Positions 24,524 to 33,342 are shown, counted from the stretch's first letter. The stretch is 40,102 nucleotides of DNA from Conexivisphaerales archaeon (GCA_030756715.1 JAVBJD010000007.1:1-40102), one strand, 5' to 3'. A program made the numbers and translations. Notes: generated by a model not told the origin, from the sequence alone.

Positions 24524-25019
24524 GCTTACTGAAAAGTTAAGGGAAGATCTAAAAAAGCCTCTTGGATTATTAATAAGAGCAGGCAATGAGATGGAATATA
24601 TAAAAAACAATCTGATAGAAAAGTTTGTAATAACTGTAGGTGACAGAACAACAGAATCATTTATTTTAGCTGGCGGAAAACCCAAGGTAGAAATTGTCGA
24701 CCTTAAAGAAAAGAGGTCATCAAGAGAAAAAACTTTGACAGCCGCTGAAACCATCATAAAGGTAAAGAACGAGCCTGGAACAATAACAGAAGAATCGATA
24801 AGAGCCATAAAGAGGGCTATAAGCTCCAAAAAAAGAGTTAGAATCGAGATAGAGGGTGAGGAAGATCTGCTTGGAATACCTGCAATAATTTATGCTCCAG
24901 AAGGTAGTTATGTGCTTTATGGGCAGCCTAACGAAGGTCTAGTTGTTGTAAAAGTAGACGACGATGTTAAGAATAAGGCCAGTAAAATTTTATCTTCAAT
25001 GAAGAAAGTTCAGAATTAG
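24516..25019 (+). CDS. GTP-dependent dephospho-CoA kinase (DUF359)
   Basis: This 167-residue protein belongs to DUF359, shown in archaea to be the GTP-dependent kinase that makes the last step of coenzyme A synthesis. It is unrelated to bacterial CoaE. The conserved VGDRTTESFILAGGKPKVEI-type region, with the Asp of GDRT, and the late segment DLLGIPAIIYAPEGSYVLYGQP are clear. Translation starts from a TTG inside the end of spt4 (8-nt overlap). Gene order rpoE-spt4-DUF359 recurs in archaea, so this is a conserved cluster rather than a functional link to transcription. Confidence 0.92.
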   Translation: MYELTEKLREDLKKPLGLLIRAGNEMEYIKNNLIEKFVITVGDRTTESFILAGGKPKVEIVDLKEKRSSREKTLTAAETIIKVKNEPGTITEESIRAIKRAISSKKRVRIEIEGEEDLLGIPAIIYAPEGSYVLYGQPNEGLVVVKVDDDVKNKASKILSSMKKVQN

Positions 25020-25054
25020 AAAAAAGGATCAAAGATTGTAAACTGTGATAATAA

Positions 25055-25064
25055 TGTTTTAAAA
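25055..25064 (+). promoter_or_regulatory. TATA box of the thrC-hom operon
   Basis: TGTTTTAAAA-type box centred about 23 nt before the ATG at 25083, consistent with a leaderless transcript. Confidence 0.4.
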
Positions 25065-25082
25065 TAGCTTTTTATTTAAGTT

Positions 25083-26285
25083 ATGAGGTTGCCAAAGTAC
25101 AAGTGCGAAAACTGCGGATATGAAGAAAGTCTAGATAAAAATATGTACTTTTGCCCGAAATGCGGCGACCCTCTTACTATAGTTTATGAAGAAAATGAGT
25201 TACAAGAAGCAGTTTTTAAAGGCAAAGGCGTTTGGAGGTATAAAAACGTTTTACCCGTAAATTCAGAAAAACCAGTTACATTGAACGAAGGTGGCACTCC
25301 CTTACATGAAAGTGTTAAGCTTTATGAAGAAATAGGGGTAAAGGAACTCAGGATCAAAAACGAAGGCCTTAATCCTACAGGAAGCTTTAAAGACAGAGGC
25401 ATGACCGTGGGGGTTACCAGGGCTGTTGAACTTGGGGCTCGTTCTGTCATATGCGCTTCAACTGGAAATACAGCCGCAAGCCTATCAGCTTATGCTGCTC
25501 GCGCTGGAATAAAATCTTATGTTGTAGTGCCTGAGGGTGCGGTTGCTCTAGGTAAACTGGCCCAGGCTAGAGCGGCTGGCGCGAAAATAGTTAAAGTACG
25601 CGGTAATTTTGATTATGCGCTTAAGATGGTAAGATCTCTTGCTGCTAAAACTAAAGAAACATACCTCCTTAATTCTGTAAACCCATTTAGAATAGAGGGA
25701 CAGAAGACCTTAGCATATGAAATAATAGAAGAATATGGTTCTCCAGACTGGATATTTATACCCGTTGGTAACGCTGGCAACATTACAGCCCTCTGGAAAG
25801 GATTAAAAGAAATGAAAAGCATTGGCATGATTGAAAGGTTGCCAAAACTTGCAGGTGTACAGGCCGAAGGCGCTTCTCCAATATACAGAGCATTTGTAGA
25901 AAAAAAGGAAGAAATCATACCGGTTCAGAATCCTCAAACGATTGCTACGGCAATAAAAATAGGTAACCCTGCTAGCTGGAGAAGAGCAATGCACGCTGTT
26001 AAAGAATCAGGGGGAGTCATGCTCAGCGTGAGCGACGAAAAAATTCTTGAATATCAGAAAAAGCTTTCATCTGAAGAAGGAATATTTGTTGAACCTGCAA
26101 GCGCGGCTTCAATAGCAGGTCTAGCTAAGGCAGCTTCGCAAAATTTAGTTGGTAAAAATGATAGGGTGGTTGCCATAGTTACTGGCAATGGGCTAAAAGA
26201 TCCAGACTCATTGATGAGGATTAATGCCGAAGAAGTAGTCATAGACGCTGATATGGAGTCTCTGAAACAAGTGATTAACGGATGA
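25083..26285 (+). CDS. thrC: Threonine synthase
   Basis: This 400-residue PLP enzyme converts O-phosphohomoserine to threonine and phosphate. An N-terminal zinc ribbon (C8, C11, C24, C27) precedes the fold-II PLP domain. The Schiff-base lysine is K103 in NPTGSFKDRG, followed by ASTGNTAASLSAYAARAG, which binds the cofactor phosphate region, and PVGNAGNITALWKG. The C-terminal EGIFVEPASAASIAGL completes the family pattern. It overlaps the homoserine dehydrogenase gene by 4 nt, so the last steps of threonine synthesis are encoded together. The kinase for homoserine is not in the window. Confidence 0.95.
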   Translation: MRLPKYKCENCGYEESLDKNMYFCPKCGDPLTIVYEENELQEAVFKGKGVWRYKNVLPVNSEKPVTLNEGGTPLHESVKLYEEIGVKELRIKNEGLNPTGSFKDRGMTVGVTRAVELGARSVICASTGNTAASLSAYAARAGIKSYVVVPEGAVALGKLAQARAAGAKIVKVRGNFDYALKMVRSLAAKTKETYLLNSVNPFRIEGQKTLAYEIIEEYGSPDWIFIPVGNAGNITALWKGLKEMKSIGMIERLPKLAGVQAEGASPIYRAFVEKKEEIIPVQNPQTIATAIKIGNPASWRRAMHAVKESGGVMLSVSDEKILEYQKKLSSEEGIFVEPASAASIAGLAKAASQNLVGKNDRVVAIVTGNGLKDPDSLMRINAEEVVIDADMESLKQVING

Positions 26286-27301
26286 GAATCGGTATTGTAG
26301 GTTATGGTTCCGTAGGCAAAGCTCTTCACAGGCTCATTTATGAAAGGGCATGGGAGTTTAAAAACAAATACGGACTTGTGCTGCAGGTGGTTTTTGTATG
26401 TGATAGGTCAGGATGCTTTTACAAAGATAATGGTATAAACCCTCCAGAAACGCTGAATGTCAAGGATGCCGGCAAGCCGCTCTCATCAATTTTTAAGGTA
26501 GAGCCTGTTCTTGAAACAATAAAGAAAGGTCTCGTAGATGTGGCCGTTGAATGCACTCCTGCAAATTTTATAAATGCTGAGCCAGCATTTACGCATATAA
26601 TGGAGGCCCTTAAGAGCGGGTCTAACGTGATAACAACAAACAAAGGACCTATGGCCCTTTATATGCCTACAATATTAGAAGAAGCGGAGTCAAGAGGGCT
26701 TGTTGTTCTTTACAGTGGCACAGTTGGAGGAGGGACGCCTTTTATTTACTTTGCAGACAATGCGCTAAAGGGCAACAGGATTATTTCATTCAGAGGCATA
26801 TTAAACGGAACGTCAAATTTTGTTCTCTCAAAAGTCATAAACGAAGGTTCAAGCATAGAAGATGCAATTTCAGAAGCTAAGAGGCTGGGAATTGCTGAAG
26901 CAGACCCAACTTTAGACTTGAATGGAACTGACAGCGCAGCTAAGCTCGTTATACTGTTGAACCACGTCTTTGAAGATAAGTACACGTTAAAAGACATAGA
27001 GATAAGCGGAATTGAAAAAGGTATACCCAAGGTAGATTTTAATCATACGGTAAAGCTAATAGCCAGCTCAACTCCAAGGCCAAGAGTTTCATTAGAGGTG
27101 ATTTCAAAAGATGACCTGCTTAACATTGACGGAACATATAATGCTGTCGAGTTTACAGTAGAAGAACTTGGCAGCGTTTATCTTATAGGAAAAGGCGCAG
27201 GCGGAAGGGAAACAGCAGGAGCTGTTATGAGAGATCTCGTGGAACTAAAGAACAGGCTACAGATTCAGTATTTCAGAAAAAGCTATTCACGCATGCTTTA
27301 A
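26282..27301 (+). CDS. hom: Homoserine dehydrogenase
   Basis: This 339-residue enzyme reduces aspartate semialdehyde to homoserine with NAD(P)H, the branch point to threonine and methionine. The Rossmann motif GYGSVGKA (7-14), ITTNKGPMA (118-126, K121), VLYSGTVGGGTPFI and the substrate-binding RGILNGTSNFVLS, followed by AEADPTLDLNGTDSAAKL, are all present. There is no fused aspartate kinase and no C-terminal ACT domain, so feedback control by threonine is not expected from this chain. It is coupled to thrC by a 4-nt overlap and followed by a hairpin that may end the transcript. Confidence 0.95.
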   Translation: MRIGIVGYGSVGKALHRLIYERAWEFKNKYGLVLQVVFVCDRSGCFYKDNGINPPETLNVKDAGKPLSSIFKVEPVLETIKKGLVDVAVECTPANFINAEPAFTHIMEALKSGSNVITTNKGPMALYMPTILEEAESRGLVVLYSGTVGGGTPFIYFADNALKGNRIISFRGILNGTSNFVLSKVINEGSSIEDAISEAKRLGIAEADPTLDLNGTDSAAKLVILLNHVFEDKYTLKDIEISGIEKGIPKVDFNHTVKLIASSTPRPRVSLEVISKDDLLNIDGTYNAVEFTVEELGSVYLIGKGAGGRETAGAVMRDLVELKNRLQIQYFRKSYSRML

Positions 27302-27318
27302 GGTTCCATAAAATTGGC

Positions 27319-27343
27319 TTCGATTTTTGATTAAAAAATCGAA
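27319..27343. terminator. Perfect 10-bp hairpin after the thrC-hom operon
   Basis: TTCGATTTTT and its exact complement AAAAATCGAA flank a 5-nt loop (GATTA). The hairpin begins 18 nt after the hom stop codon. It is AT-rich and contains a T5 run, so it may act as a terminator or stabilise the mRNA 3' end; an operator for the next gene is an alternative. Confidence 0.45.
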
Positions 27344-27379
27344 ACGATTATTATTAACAAGGACGTATAAAATAAAATC

Positions 27380-27931
27380 ATGGGAAGGCCTGCGTTGATA
27401 ATAGTAGATATGTTAGAAGAATTTGTAAACGGCAGGCTTTCTACTCCTGAAGCAAGGTTAACAGTGAATCCAGCTAAAAAGGTGGTAGAAGAATTTAGGA
27501 AAAGGGGCTTTGATATTTTTTACGTCAACGATTCTCACTTTGAAACGGACTTTGAAATTAAAGTGTGGGGGCCTCATGCATTATATTCTTCAAAAGGCTC
27601 GCAAATCATAGAAGAGCTCAAGCCTTTGCAAAACGATTATGTAATTGAAAAACATGTTTACTCAGGATTCTTTGGGACGCCTTTAGATTATTTATTGAGA
27701 TCAAAAGGCGTTGACGCCGTTTTTCTTATCGGTTTGGACGCTGACATATGCGTTAGGCATACAGCGGCCGATGCATTTTACAGGGGGTATAAAATATACA
27801 TAATAGAAGATGCCGTTGCCGCATACTTAGATAAAAACTGGAAAGAATATTTTAAAAAAGTGTACGGAGCAAACATAATAAAAAGTGAAGAAGTTGGATA
27901 TCTGTTAGACAAAAACTGGTTCAAACTTTGA
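27380..27931 (+). CDS. Isochorismatase-family hydrolase, probable nicotinamidase
   Basis: This 183-residue protein has the cysteine-hydrolase triad D10 (IIVDML), K91 (VIEKHVYSGF) and C124 (DADICVRHTA). The residues D51, H53 and H66 match the metal site of nicotinamidases (NDSHF and GPHAL). Nicotinamidase converts nicotinamide to nicotinate in NAD salvage, and TPLDYLLRSKGVD fits the same group. The metal site favours nicotinamidase over isochorismatase, but related N-carbamoyl or other amide hydrolases cannot be excluded. It is a single gene with a TATA-like TTATTATTA about 28 nt upstream. Confidence 0.85.
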   Translation: MGRPALIIVDMLEEFVNGRLSTPEARLTVNPAKKVVEEFRKRGFDIFYVNDSHFETDFEIKVWGPHALYSSKGSQIIEELKPLQNDYVIEKHVYSGFFGTPLDYLLRSKGVDAVFLIGLDADICVRHTAADAFYRGYKIYIIEDAVAAYLDKNWKEYFKKVYGANIIKSEEVGYLLDKNWFKL

Positions 27932-28032
27932 AAGCTTACATTTTTAATTGATAAAACTATCTTTCAATAAAAGCGCGTCAAAAGATTATTCATAATGAAA
28001 ACTTTTAATTTCCATTTAAAATATATATTGTC

Positions 28033-29271
28033 ATGCAGCATCAGGTAAAAGATTTAAGCCTTAAGGATGCGGGAAAGAAAAAGATAGAATGGGCATCACA
28101 ACGCATGTACGTTCTCAATGAACTGGTTAGACAGTACGTAAATGAACAACCGTTCAAGGGAGTTAGGATAGGGATGAGCCTTCATTTAGAAGCCAAGACC
28201 GCATACTTGGCCATGGCTCTCAAAAAGCTAGGAGCGGAAGTAAGCATAACAAGCAGCAACCCGATTACTGCTCAGGACGATGTAGCAGCTGCGTTGACAG
28301 AATACGTTGATCACGTTTATGCGTGGAGAGGAGAAACGCCAGAGGAATATGAGTTTAATCATAAGAGGATACTTGAACTAAAGCCAAACTTAATCATTGA
28401 CGATGGGGCTGACCTCTCGATCATGGCTATAAAAAATGAGATGTACTACAGCATATTTGGCGTTTCTGAAGAAACAACAACAGGGGTAAGAAGGCTAAAA
28501 GCATTAGAAAAAGAAGGAATACTGAAGTTTCCAGCTGTAGCTGTTAACGATGCAAAAGGAAAGTACCTTTATGATAACAGATTTGGCAGTGGTCAAAGCG
28601 TAGTAGATGGTTTGATAAGGTCAACAAATTCTATGATGGGAGGTAAAGAGGCAGTCGTAGTTGGGTATGGTTGGGTAGGCAAAGGCGTAGCAGAAAGGCT
28701 TAGAGGACTCGGTGCAAGAGTCACAGTTGTCGAAGCAGACCCTTTCAAAGCTCTTGAAGCTTATTTTGATGGTTATAAGGTTACTAACATGGAAGAAGCA
28801 GCTCGCTATGGCGATTTATTTGTAACATGTACGGGGAATGTTAAAGTTATAACAGGCAAACACATGCTTAACATGAAAGATGGTGTATTTCTCAGCAATG
28901 CGGGTCATTTTGATGTAGAAGTCGATATGGCCTGGTTAAGAGAAAACGCAAAATATTTGGGAGAAGCACGCCCCAACGTCTCAAGCTACATGCTACCGAA
29001 TGGCAGAAGGGTCTATGTTCTAGCCGAGGGAAGGCTTGTAAATCTAGGAGCAGCCGACGGACATCCAATAGAAATAATGGATCTTTCTTTTTCTTTACAG
29101 TTGCAGAGCGCGCTTTATCTATCAGAAAACAGGGGGAAGCTTCAGAACAGAGTGTACAACGTGCCCGAAGAAGTCGATAAGAAGGTTGTTGAGACATTCT
29201 TAGATTTGAACGGAATAAAGCTTGAAAAGCTAACTGAGGAACAAAAAGAGTATCTTGAAAGCTGGAGATAA
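28033..29271 (+). CDS. ahcY: Adenosylhomocysteinase
   Basis: This 412-residue enzyme hydrolyses S-adenosylhomocysteine to adenosine and homocysteine, removing the product of methylation reactions. The N-terminal substrate domain has GVRIGMSLHLEAKTAYLAM and SSNPITAQDDVAAAL. The substrate site segment FPAVAVNDAKGKYLYDNRFG includes the conserved lysine and aspartate. The NAD-binding motif VVVGYGWVGKGVAERL is near residues 208-223, and the C-terminal VDGHP-type motif reads GAADGHPIEIMDLSFSLQL. The length is typical of archaeal enzymes. A small winged-helix gene overlaps its 3' end by 17 nt. An AT-rich box TTTTAATTT lies about 27 nt upstream. Confidence 0.97.
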   Translation: MQHQVKDLSLKDAGKKKIEWASQRMYVLNELVRQYVNEQPFKGVRIGMSLHLEAKTAYLAMALKKLGAEVSITSSNPITAQDDVAAALTEYVDHVYAWRGETPEEYEFNHKRILELKPNLIIDDGADLSIMAIKNEMYYSIFGVSEETTTGVRRLKALEKEGILKFPAVAVNDAKGKYLYDNRFGSGQSVVDGLIRSTNSMMGGKEAVVVGYGWVGKGVAERLRGLGARVTVVEADPFKALEAYFDGYKVTNMEEAARYGDLFVTCTGNVKVITGKHMLNMKDGVFLSNAGHFDVEVDMAWLRENAKYLGEARPNVSSYMLPNGRRVYVLAEGRLVNLGAADGHPIEIMDLSFSLQLQSALYLSENRGKLQNRVYNVPEEVDKKVVETFLDLNGIKLEKLTEEQKEYLESWR

Positions 29272-29605
29272 AAAAGAAATAAACCTCACAGATTTAGAAA
29301 AGAAAATACTCGTTCATATTTTAAAATATGGTCCGGATAACGCATGGTTAATGGCCAGAAGGTTGCTTGGAATAAGCGGCTGGAGGCCATCATACAGTGA
29401 AGATGAAATAGAGGCCGCTTGTTTGCACTTAGAAAGTTTGGGACTTCTGCAAAAATATAACGGATCTTTGAAATGGTTGCCAACTTCATCGATCAAACCA
29501 TGGATAAAGTTTAAACAGAGAAACAGGGATAAAAAGCCAAAGGGAATTTATTTTGACCTTACAAAAGAAGGAAAAAAATTAGCTAAGCAGTTTAAGAATT
29601 CATAA
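29255..29605 (+). CDS. Small winged-helix domain protein
   Basis: I do not recognise a specific family for this 116-residue basic protein. It looks like a winged helix-turn-helix: LTDLEKKILVHILKYGP (11-27), AWLMARRLLG, the recognition-helix-like EDEIEAACLHLESLGLL and the wing YFDLTKEGKKLAKQF near the end. Such domains occur in archaeal transcription regulators. It starts with TTG inside the last codons of ahcY (17-nt overlap), so it is co-expressed with adenosylhomocysteinase. It might regulate methylation-cycle genes, but this rests on position only. Confidence 0.68.
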   Translation: MKAGDKKEINLTDLEKKILVHILKYGPDNAWLMARRLLGISGWRPSYSEDEIEAACLHLESLGLLQKYNGSLKWLPTSSIKPWIKFKQRNRDKKPKGIYFDLTKEGKKLAKQFKNS

Positions 29606-29673
29606 ACGATCAAATTTGCGTTAAGAACGCTTAATCTGATAATTTTTTTAATTTCTTTTTATTAAAAAGTAAA

Positions 29674-29684
29674 CTTAATATTTA
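29674..29684 (+). promoter_or_regulatory. TATA box of the carbamate kinase gene
   Basis: CTTAATATTTA is centred about 33 nt before the ATG at 29712, predicting a leader of only a few nucleotides. Confidence 0.4.
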
Positions 29685-29711
29685 TCCTAATTAAGGGTTA
29701 AGCGAAGAGAT

Positions 29712-30674
29712 ATGTCAGAAAGAAACCTAATCGTTATAGCTTTAGGAGGAAACGCTTTGCTTCAAAGGGGTCAGAAGGGAACTTTTCAGGAACAGTATGA
29801 AAACACCAAAATAACAGCTAAAAAGATAGCAGATCTTATTGAAAGAGGTTACAAAGTTGTGATTACGCACGGTAATGGTCCCCAGGTTGGCGCAACTTTG
29901 CTTAGACACGACGCGGGTCAAAAAGTCTATGGCGTTCCAGCATTTCCTATGGATGTGGCGGGAGCAGAAACCCAAGGTTTCATAGGTTATATGATCCAGC
30001 AGGCGTTGAGAAATGAACTAAAATCAAGGAAGATCGACAAATATGTGGTAACAATAGTAACAAGGACCATTGTTGATGAGAACGATCCGGCTTTTAAAAA
30101 TCCGACAAAACCAGTAGGTCCTTTCTATAAAAAGGAAGACGTAGATGAACTTAAGAAACAGTTCCCAGACTGGGTTTTCAAAGAAGACTCAGGAAGAGGA
30201 TGGAGGAGGGTCGTGCCGTCTCCTGATCCAAAACTGATAGCGGAAAGGTATGCCATAAAGACGCTTGTTGATTACGGTTTCGTTGTTGTAGCAAGTGGCG
30301 GTGGAGGGATACCCATAGTTGAGAAAGACGGAGTCGCAACTGGTGTTGAAGCAGTAATTGACAAAGACCTAGCCGGCCAGAGGCTTGCTACGCTTGTAGG
30401 AGCTAGCAAATTCGTGATCGCAACTGATGTTGACGGTGCCTACCTGAATTACGGAACGCCAAACCAGAAGAAGCTTGATAGGGTTTCTGTTGAAGAAATG
30501 AAAAGGTACTACGCAGAAGGACACTTTAAAGAAGGTAGCATGGGACCCAAGGTACTTGCAGCTATAAGGTTCGTCGAGGCTGGCGGAGAAACTTCGACCA
30601 TAGGACATCTTTATGATTTAATAGAACTCGTAGAAGGTAAGAAAGGAACTACGGTTTATTCTTCAACCGGTTAA
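29712..30674 (+). CDS. arcC: Carbamate kinase
   Basis: This 320-residue enzyme of the amino-acid kinase fold interconverts carbamoyl phosphate plus ADP with carbamate plus ATP. Diagnostic segments are [18 protein letters not shown] (residues 8-25), THGNGPQVG (52-60), [16 protein letters not shown], the inserted domain around [13 protein letters not shown] and [27 protein letters not shown], and [12 protein letters not shown]. These fit carbamate kinase rather than glutamate or aspartate kinase. It may serve ATP production from arginine or agmatine breakdown, or carbamoyl phosphate supply; no ornithine carbamoyltransferase lies nearby. It overlaps the convergent TFE gene by 12 nt. Confidence 0.96.
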   Translation: MSERNLIVIALGGNALLQRGQKGTFQEQYENTKITAKKIADLIERGYKVVITHGNGPQVGATLLRHDAGQKVYGVPAFPMDVAGAETQGFIGYMIQQALRNELKSRKIDKYVVTIVTRTIVDENDPAFKNPTKPVGPFYKKEDVDELKKQFPDWVFKEDSGRGWRRVVPSPDPKLIAERYAIKTLVDYGFVVVASGGGGIPIVEKDGVATGVEAVIDKDLAGQRLATLVGASKFVIATDVDGAYLNYGTPNQKKLDRVSVEEMKRYYAEGHFKEGSMGPKVLAAIRFVEAGGETSTIGHLYDLIELVEGKKGTTVYSSTG

Positions 30675-31214
30675 TTCCTGAACTGCTTTATTTTTTTCTT
30701 CATTTTTCTTGTCTTCTTCAATTATCTGATTTATTTTCCATTCTAAAGCTTTAATGAATTCAGTGTTATCCTCCTGTTTGAGAGGATTCCCGCACTCGGG
30801 GCAAACGAAAAAGTACTCAATCGCTTCTTCAAAAGTATACTTCTTACATGTAGGCGTGCCGCACCAGTAAAAAGTATGAGATTTTTCATAATCTAGCCTG
30901 CTTTGCAGCTTTTTAAGTATCATTTCTCTGGTTCTTTTTAAAAATACATCGACCTGATCCCTTTGGATTCTCCACCTGTAAACGAACCATCCTTTTTTGG
31001 GGTCCTTATCTCGTATTCCAGCTATTAAACCCCTTTCATAAAGGTCATAGAGAACTTTTCTTACTTTGTTTATCTTTAATCCTGTTGCGCTGGCTATTTC
31101 CTCATCTGTTGCATCAGGGTTATTTAGTATAGCTCTAGCCACCTTAATATAATCCTCATCGCCTATCATCGCAGCGACTTTCACAAAGGTGTCCTCGTAT
31201 TCCAGCTTAACCAT
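30663..31214 (-). CDS. tfe: Transcription factor E (TFE alpha)
   Basis: This 183-residue protein is the archaeal homologue of TFIIE alpha, which stabilises the open promoter complex. An N-terminal extended winged helix (about 15-85) includes [21 protein letters not shown] and the wing WFVYRWRI. A zinc ribbon follows with C118, C123, C138 and C141 ([12 protein letters not shown] and [10 protein letters not shown]). A charged Lys/Glu-rich tail ends the chain. A TATA box lies 26 nt upstream of its ATG, so the mRNA is probably leaderless. With TBP, Rpo7 and Spt4 it is one of four transcription-machinery genes in the window. Confidence 0.95.
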   Translation of the reverse strand: MVKLEYEDTFVKVAAMIGDEDYIKVARAILNNPDATDEEIASATGLKINKVRKVLYDLYERGLIAGIRDKDPKKGWFVYRWRIQRDQVDVFLKRTREMILKKLQSRLDYEKSHTFYWCGTPTCKKYTFEEAIEYFFVCPECGNPLKQEDNTEFIKALEWKINQIIEEDKKNEEKNKAVQELTG

Positions 31215-31234
31215 GACATTTTTAATAAAATGCC

Positions 31235-31244
31235 AAATATAAAG
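31235..31244 (-). promoter_or_regulatory. TATA box of the TFE gene
   Basis: Minus-strand CTTTATATTT is centred 26 nt before the TFE ATG (31214). Confidence 0.5.
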
Positions 31245-31341
31245 TTTATAATAAAAATGAACTCAACATTATTGCTGACAGTGGTTAAGTAACTTTGACT
31301 ATTATTTTTTTAAAGAAATTTTAGTTTTTATTAATCATAAT

Positions 31342-32484
31342 ATGGTATCTTCACTTATCATAAGCTTTGACCCTCCGTTACCTTTAAATAGACTTTTTGT
31401 TAGCGAAAGGTTTGTAAGGATTATTCATGAGCTTAACATAGTAGAAAGATACTTTGATAACAAAATGGTCAAGGAGATGTTTGAATACTATGATAAAAAC
31501 GCTTACCGACCTCTTATTAGTGCCCTTTTAACAGCTACAAAGCTAAACATGCCAGTCTACATATCAACAACTGGAGTTTTTCTTGAAATGGCTTCTAAAT
31601 ATGACCAGGAGCTTTTCAAACAGATATACGCTGCATCGGCTTCCGGAAAGCTCAAGGTATTGCCGAGTACATTTTATGGCGGGCTTTATCCACTATGCGA
31701 AAGTTCTGGCGAAGAAATAGGCGAACAGTTGAAGCTAGTTTCAGATCTTATAGGTAAATATAACCTTAACAAAGCTTCTGTAGGCATCATGCCTTACCTT
31801 TTTTATAATGAATCAGTAGAAAAGGGAGCTAAGTTGGCGGGCATCGAGACAGTTGTTACTGAAGAAGTAAACGGTTTTACAGACCACAGGTTTGTCTATA
31901 CTAACGTATCGGGAGATCTTAAAATAGCTATAAGAAACAGGGAACTTTCTGAAGCTTTATCTTCGGGATCTTTTGAAAATATCAACAGCAAAGAAGGTAT
32001 AATATATCTGAGCGCAGAAGAGTTGGCATCAAAGGGCGAAAAATACGCTGAAATCATAGGAAACCTTATCTATAACGGAGGGCTTGAACTGGTAGAGTTA
32101 CCTCCAATAAAAAACCCAACCACGGGGACCCTTTATGCGCCACAGAAACCTTATCTGTTTAACCTGTCATACAGCGATGGTTCTCCGCTTTGGTACAGAA
32201 GCAAAGCACAGACAATGCTGCTCGATAAAATGTGCGCGCTTTATACATACGTAAAATGGCTTGGAGATCAGAAACTGTTACAGGTTTGGAGAATACTCAT
32301 GCAAAGCGATCTTTTCTTTTCATTGATCGGTGAAAACACAAGGAGAGCGAAGTTGATAGCTGATCCAGATGAAGCTAAGATTGTTTATTCCTATATCCTG
32401 AGCGATTTTGAAGGGAAAATCGCAACCATGGTCTTAAAGAAAAAAGAAAAGTCATCGGAAACAGAAATAAGGTCAAAATTATAA
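31342..32484 (+). CDS. GH57-like protein, apparently lacking catalytic residues
   Basis: This 380-residue protein resembles glycoside hydrolase family 57 in overall pattern: a first strand with FDPPLPLN, KLKVLPSTFYGGLYPL (residues 103-118) followed by EIGEQLKLVSDLI, and SVGIMPYLFYNESVEKGAKLAGIETVVTEE. In GH57 the first block normally has HxP and the third has a PE with the nucleophile glutamate; here they read FDP (9-11) and PY (151-152). The DxxTFG-type acid/base block was not found. It is therefore probably a pseudoenzyme or a distant relative with a different role, perhaps binding glycans. It heads a gene set with a SpoIIM-like membrane protein and a dehydrogenase-like pseudoenzyme. Confidence 0.6.
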   Translation: MVSSLIISFDPPLPLNRLFVSERFVRIIHELNIVERYFDNKMVKEMFEYYDKNAYRPLISALLTATKLNMPVYISTTGVFLEMASKYDQELFKQIYAASASGKLKVLPSTFYGGLYPLCESSGEEIGEQLKLVSDLIGKYNLNKASVGIMPYLFYNESVEKGAKLAGIETVVTEEVNGFTDHRFVYTNVSGDLKIAIRNRELSEALSSGSFENINSKEGIIYLSAEELASKGEKYAEIIGNLIYNGGLELVELPPIKNPTTGTLYAPQKPYLFNLSYSDGSPLWYRSKAQTMLLDKMCALYTYVKWLGDQKLLQVWRILMQSDLFFSLIGENTRRAKLIADPDEAKIVYSYILSDFEGKIATMVLKKKEKSSETEIRSKL

Positions 32485-32487
32485 GCA

Positions 32488-32499
32488 ACGTTTAAACGT
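32488..32499 (+). promoter_or_regulatory. Palindromic promoter element before the SpoIIM-like gene
   Basis: The 12-base perfect palindrome ACGTTTAAACGT is centred about 30 nt before the ATG at 32523. It contains a TTTAAA TATA-type core and resembles the palindrome at 24-37. Confidence 0.45.
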
Positions 32500-32522
32500 A
32501 CAAAATAAAATTAAAAATCATA

Positions 32523-33296
32523 ATGGAAGAAAGAGAAAAATCTGACATCAGCAGGTTTATCAATATCGAGAAGCCTTATTTTCTTGTTCCGATCTTTACA
32601 GTTATATCTTTTATACTTTTCTGGCTTGGGATTTTGTTTTTTTCTTACTCTAGAATAGCAGAAATATACTGGTACGCTTTCTCAGTTATTTTGGCTTTGA
32701 TCTTTACTTATTCTGTTTACTCTTCCGAATCTTTCAGGTCGATAAGGGTTTACGCCGGATCGATTATCCTTTTTTATTCATTGCTTATCTTTATCGGAAC
32801 GATGCCCGGTTATTATATGGCAAAGCTTTTACCGGCTGTTGTAAATCAGGCCGGTCAGACCATAACGGCTATCAGAACCAGTTACACTACAGTTTTTTCG
32901 ATGTCAATAGCGATTTTTCTTAATAACGCTAAAATAGACATAGTTAGCTTTATTCCGTTTATCGGGCCTTTTGTGCTTGGCATAGCCATAATAAATACGA
33001 GCTCTGTTGTCTGGGGCCTATCATTTTCAGAACTTTTTTCAAACAACCCTTACTGGTTTTTGGGTCCTTTCGCGGTTGTTATAGCCCCTGACACCTTTAC
33101 TGAATTCAGTTCATACATTTTATCTATGATAGGAGGCCTGTACTTATTCAGGGCCCTCGCTTTTTCTGGAACCGAATCATCCGAACCAAAAGAAAAACTT
33201 TTAGTAAAAGCTTTCTTATATCTGGCCGCATCGCTCGCTTTGCTTTATGCGTCGGCTGTTCTGGAAGCTTTTCTGATTATAAGATTTGGGCTCTGA
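32523..33296 (+). CDS. SpoIIM/DUF95-like integral membrane protein
   Basis: This 257-residue protein has about six to seven hydrophobic helices. The second half fits the SpoIIM/DUF95 family pattern: a helix starting FLNNAKIDIVSFIPFIGPFV, a polar PDTFTEFSSYILSMIGGLYL segment (the family usually has a HGxxELP-type motif here) and a terminal FLYLAASLALLYASAVLEAF. Bacterial SpoIIM takes part in cell-wall remodelling during engulfment; archaeal members have no assigned role. The match is by eye and the His of the usual motif is not evident. It lies 38 nt after the GH57-like gene. Confidence 0.6.
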   Translation: MEEREKSDISRFINIEKPYFLVPIFTVISFILFWLGILFFSYSRIAEIYWYAFSVILALIFTYSVYSSESFRSIRVYAGSIILFYSLLIFIGTMPGYYMAKLLPAVVNQAGQTITAIRTSYTTVFSMSIAIFLNNAKIDIVSFIPFIGPFVLGIAIINTSSVVWGLSFSELFSNNPYWFLGPFAVVIAPDTFTEFSSYILSMIGGLYLFRALAFSGTESSEPKEKLLVKAFLYLAASLALLYASAVLEAFLIIRFGL

Positions 33297-33330
33297 TACA
33301 GGATCAATATATTTAACATTTTCATTGCAG

Positions 33331-33342
33331 TTCATTATATAA
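33331..33342 (+). promoter_or_regulatory. TATA box before the dehydrogenase-like gene
   Basis: TTCATTATATAA-type box predicts transcription from near 33362, leaving a leader of about 32 nt that contains a four-codon reading frame. Confidence 0.4.
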
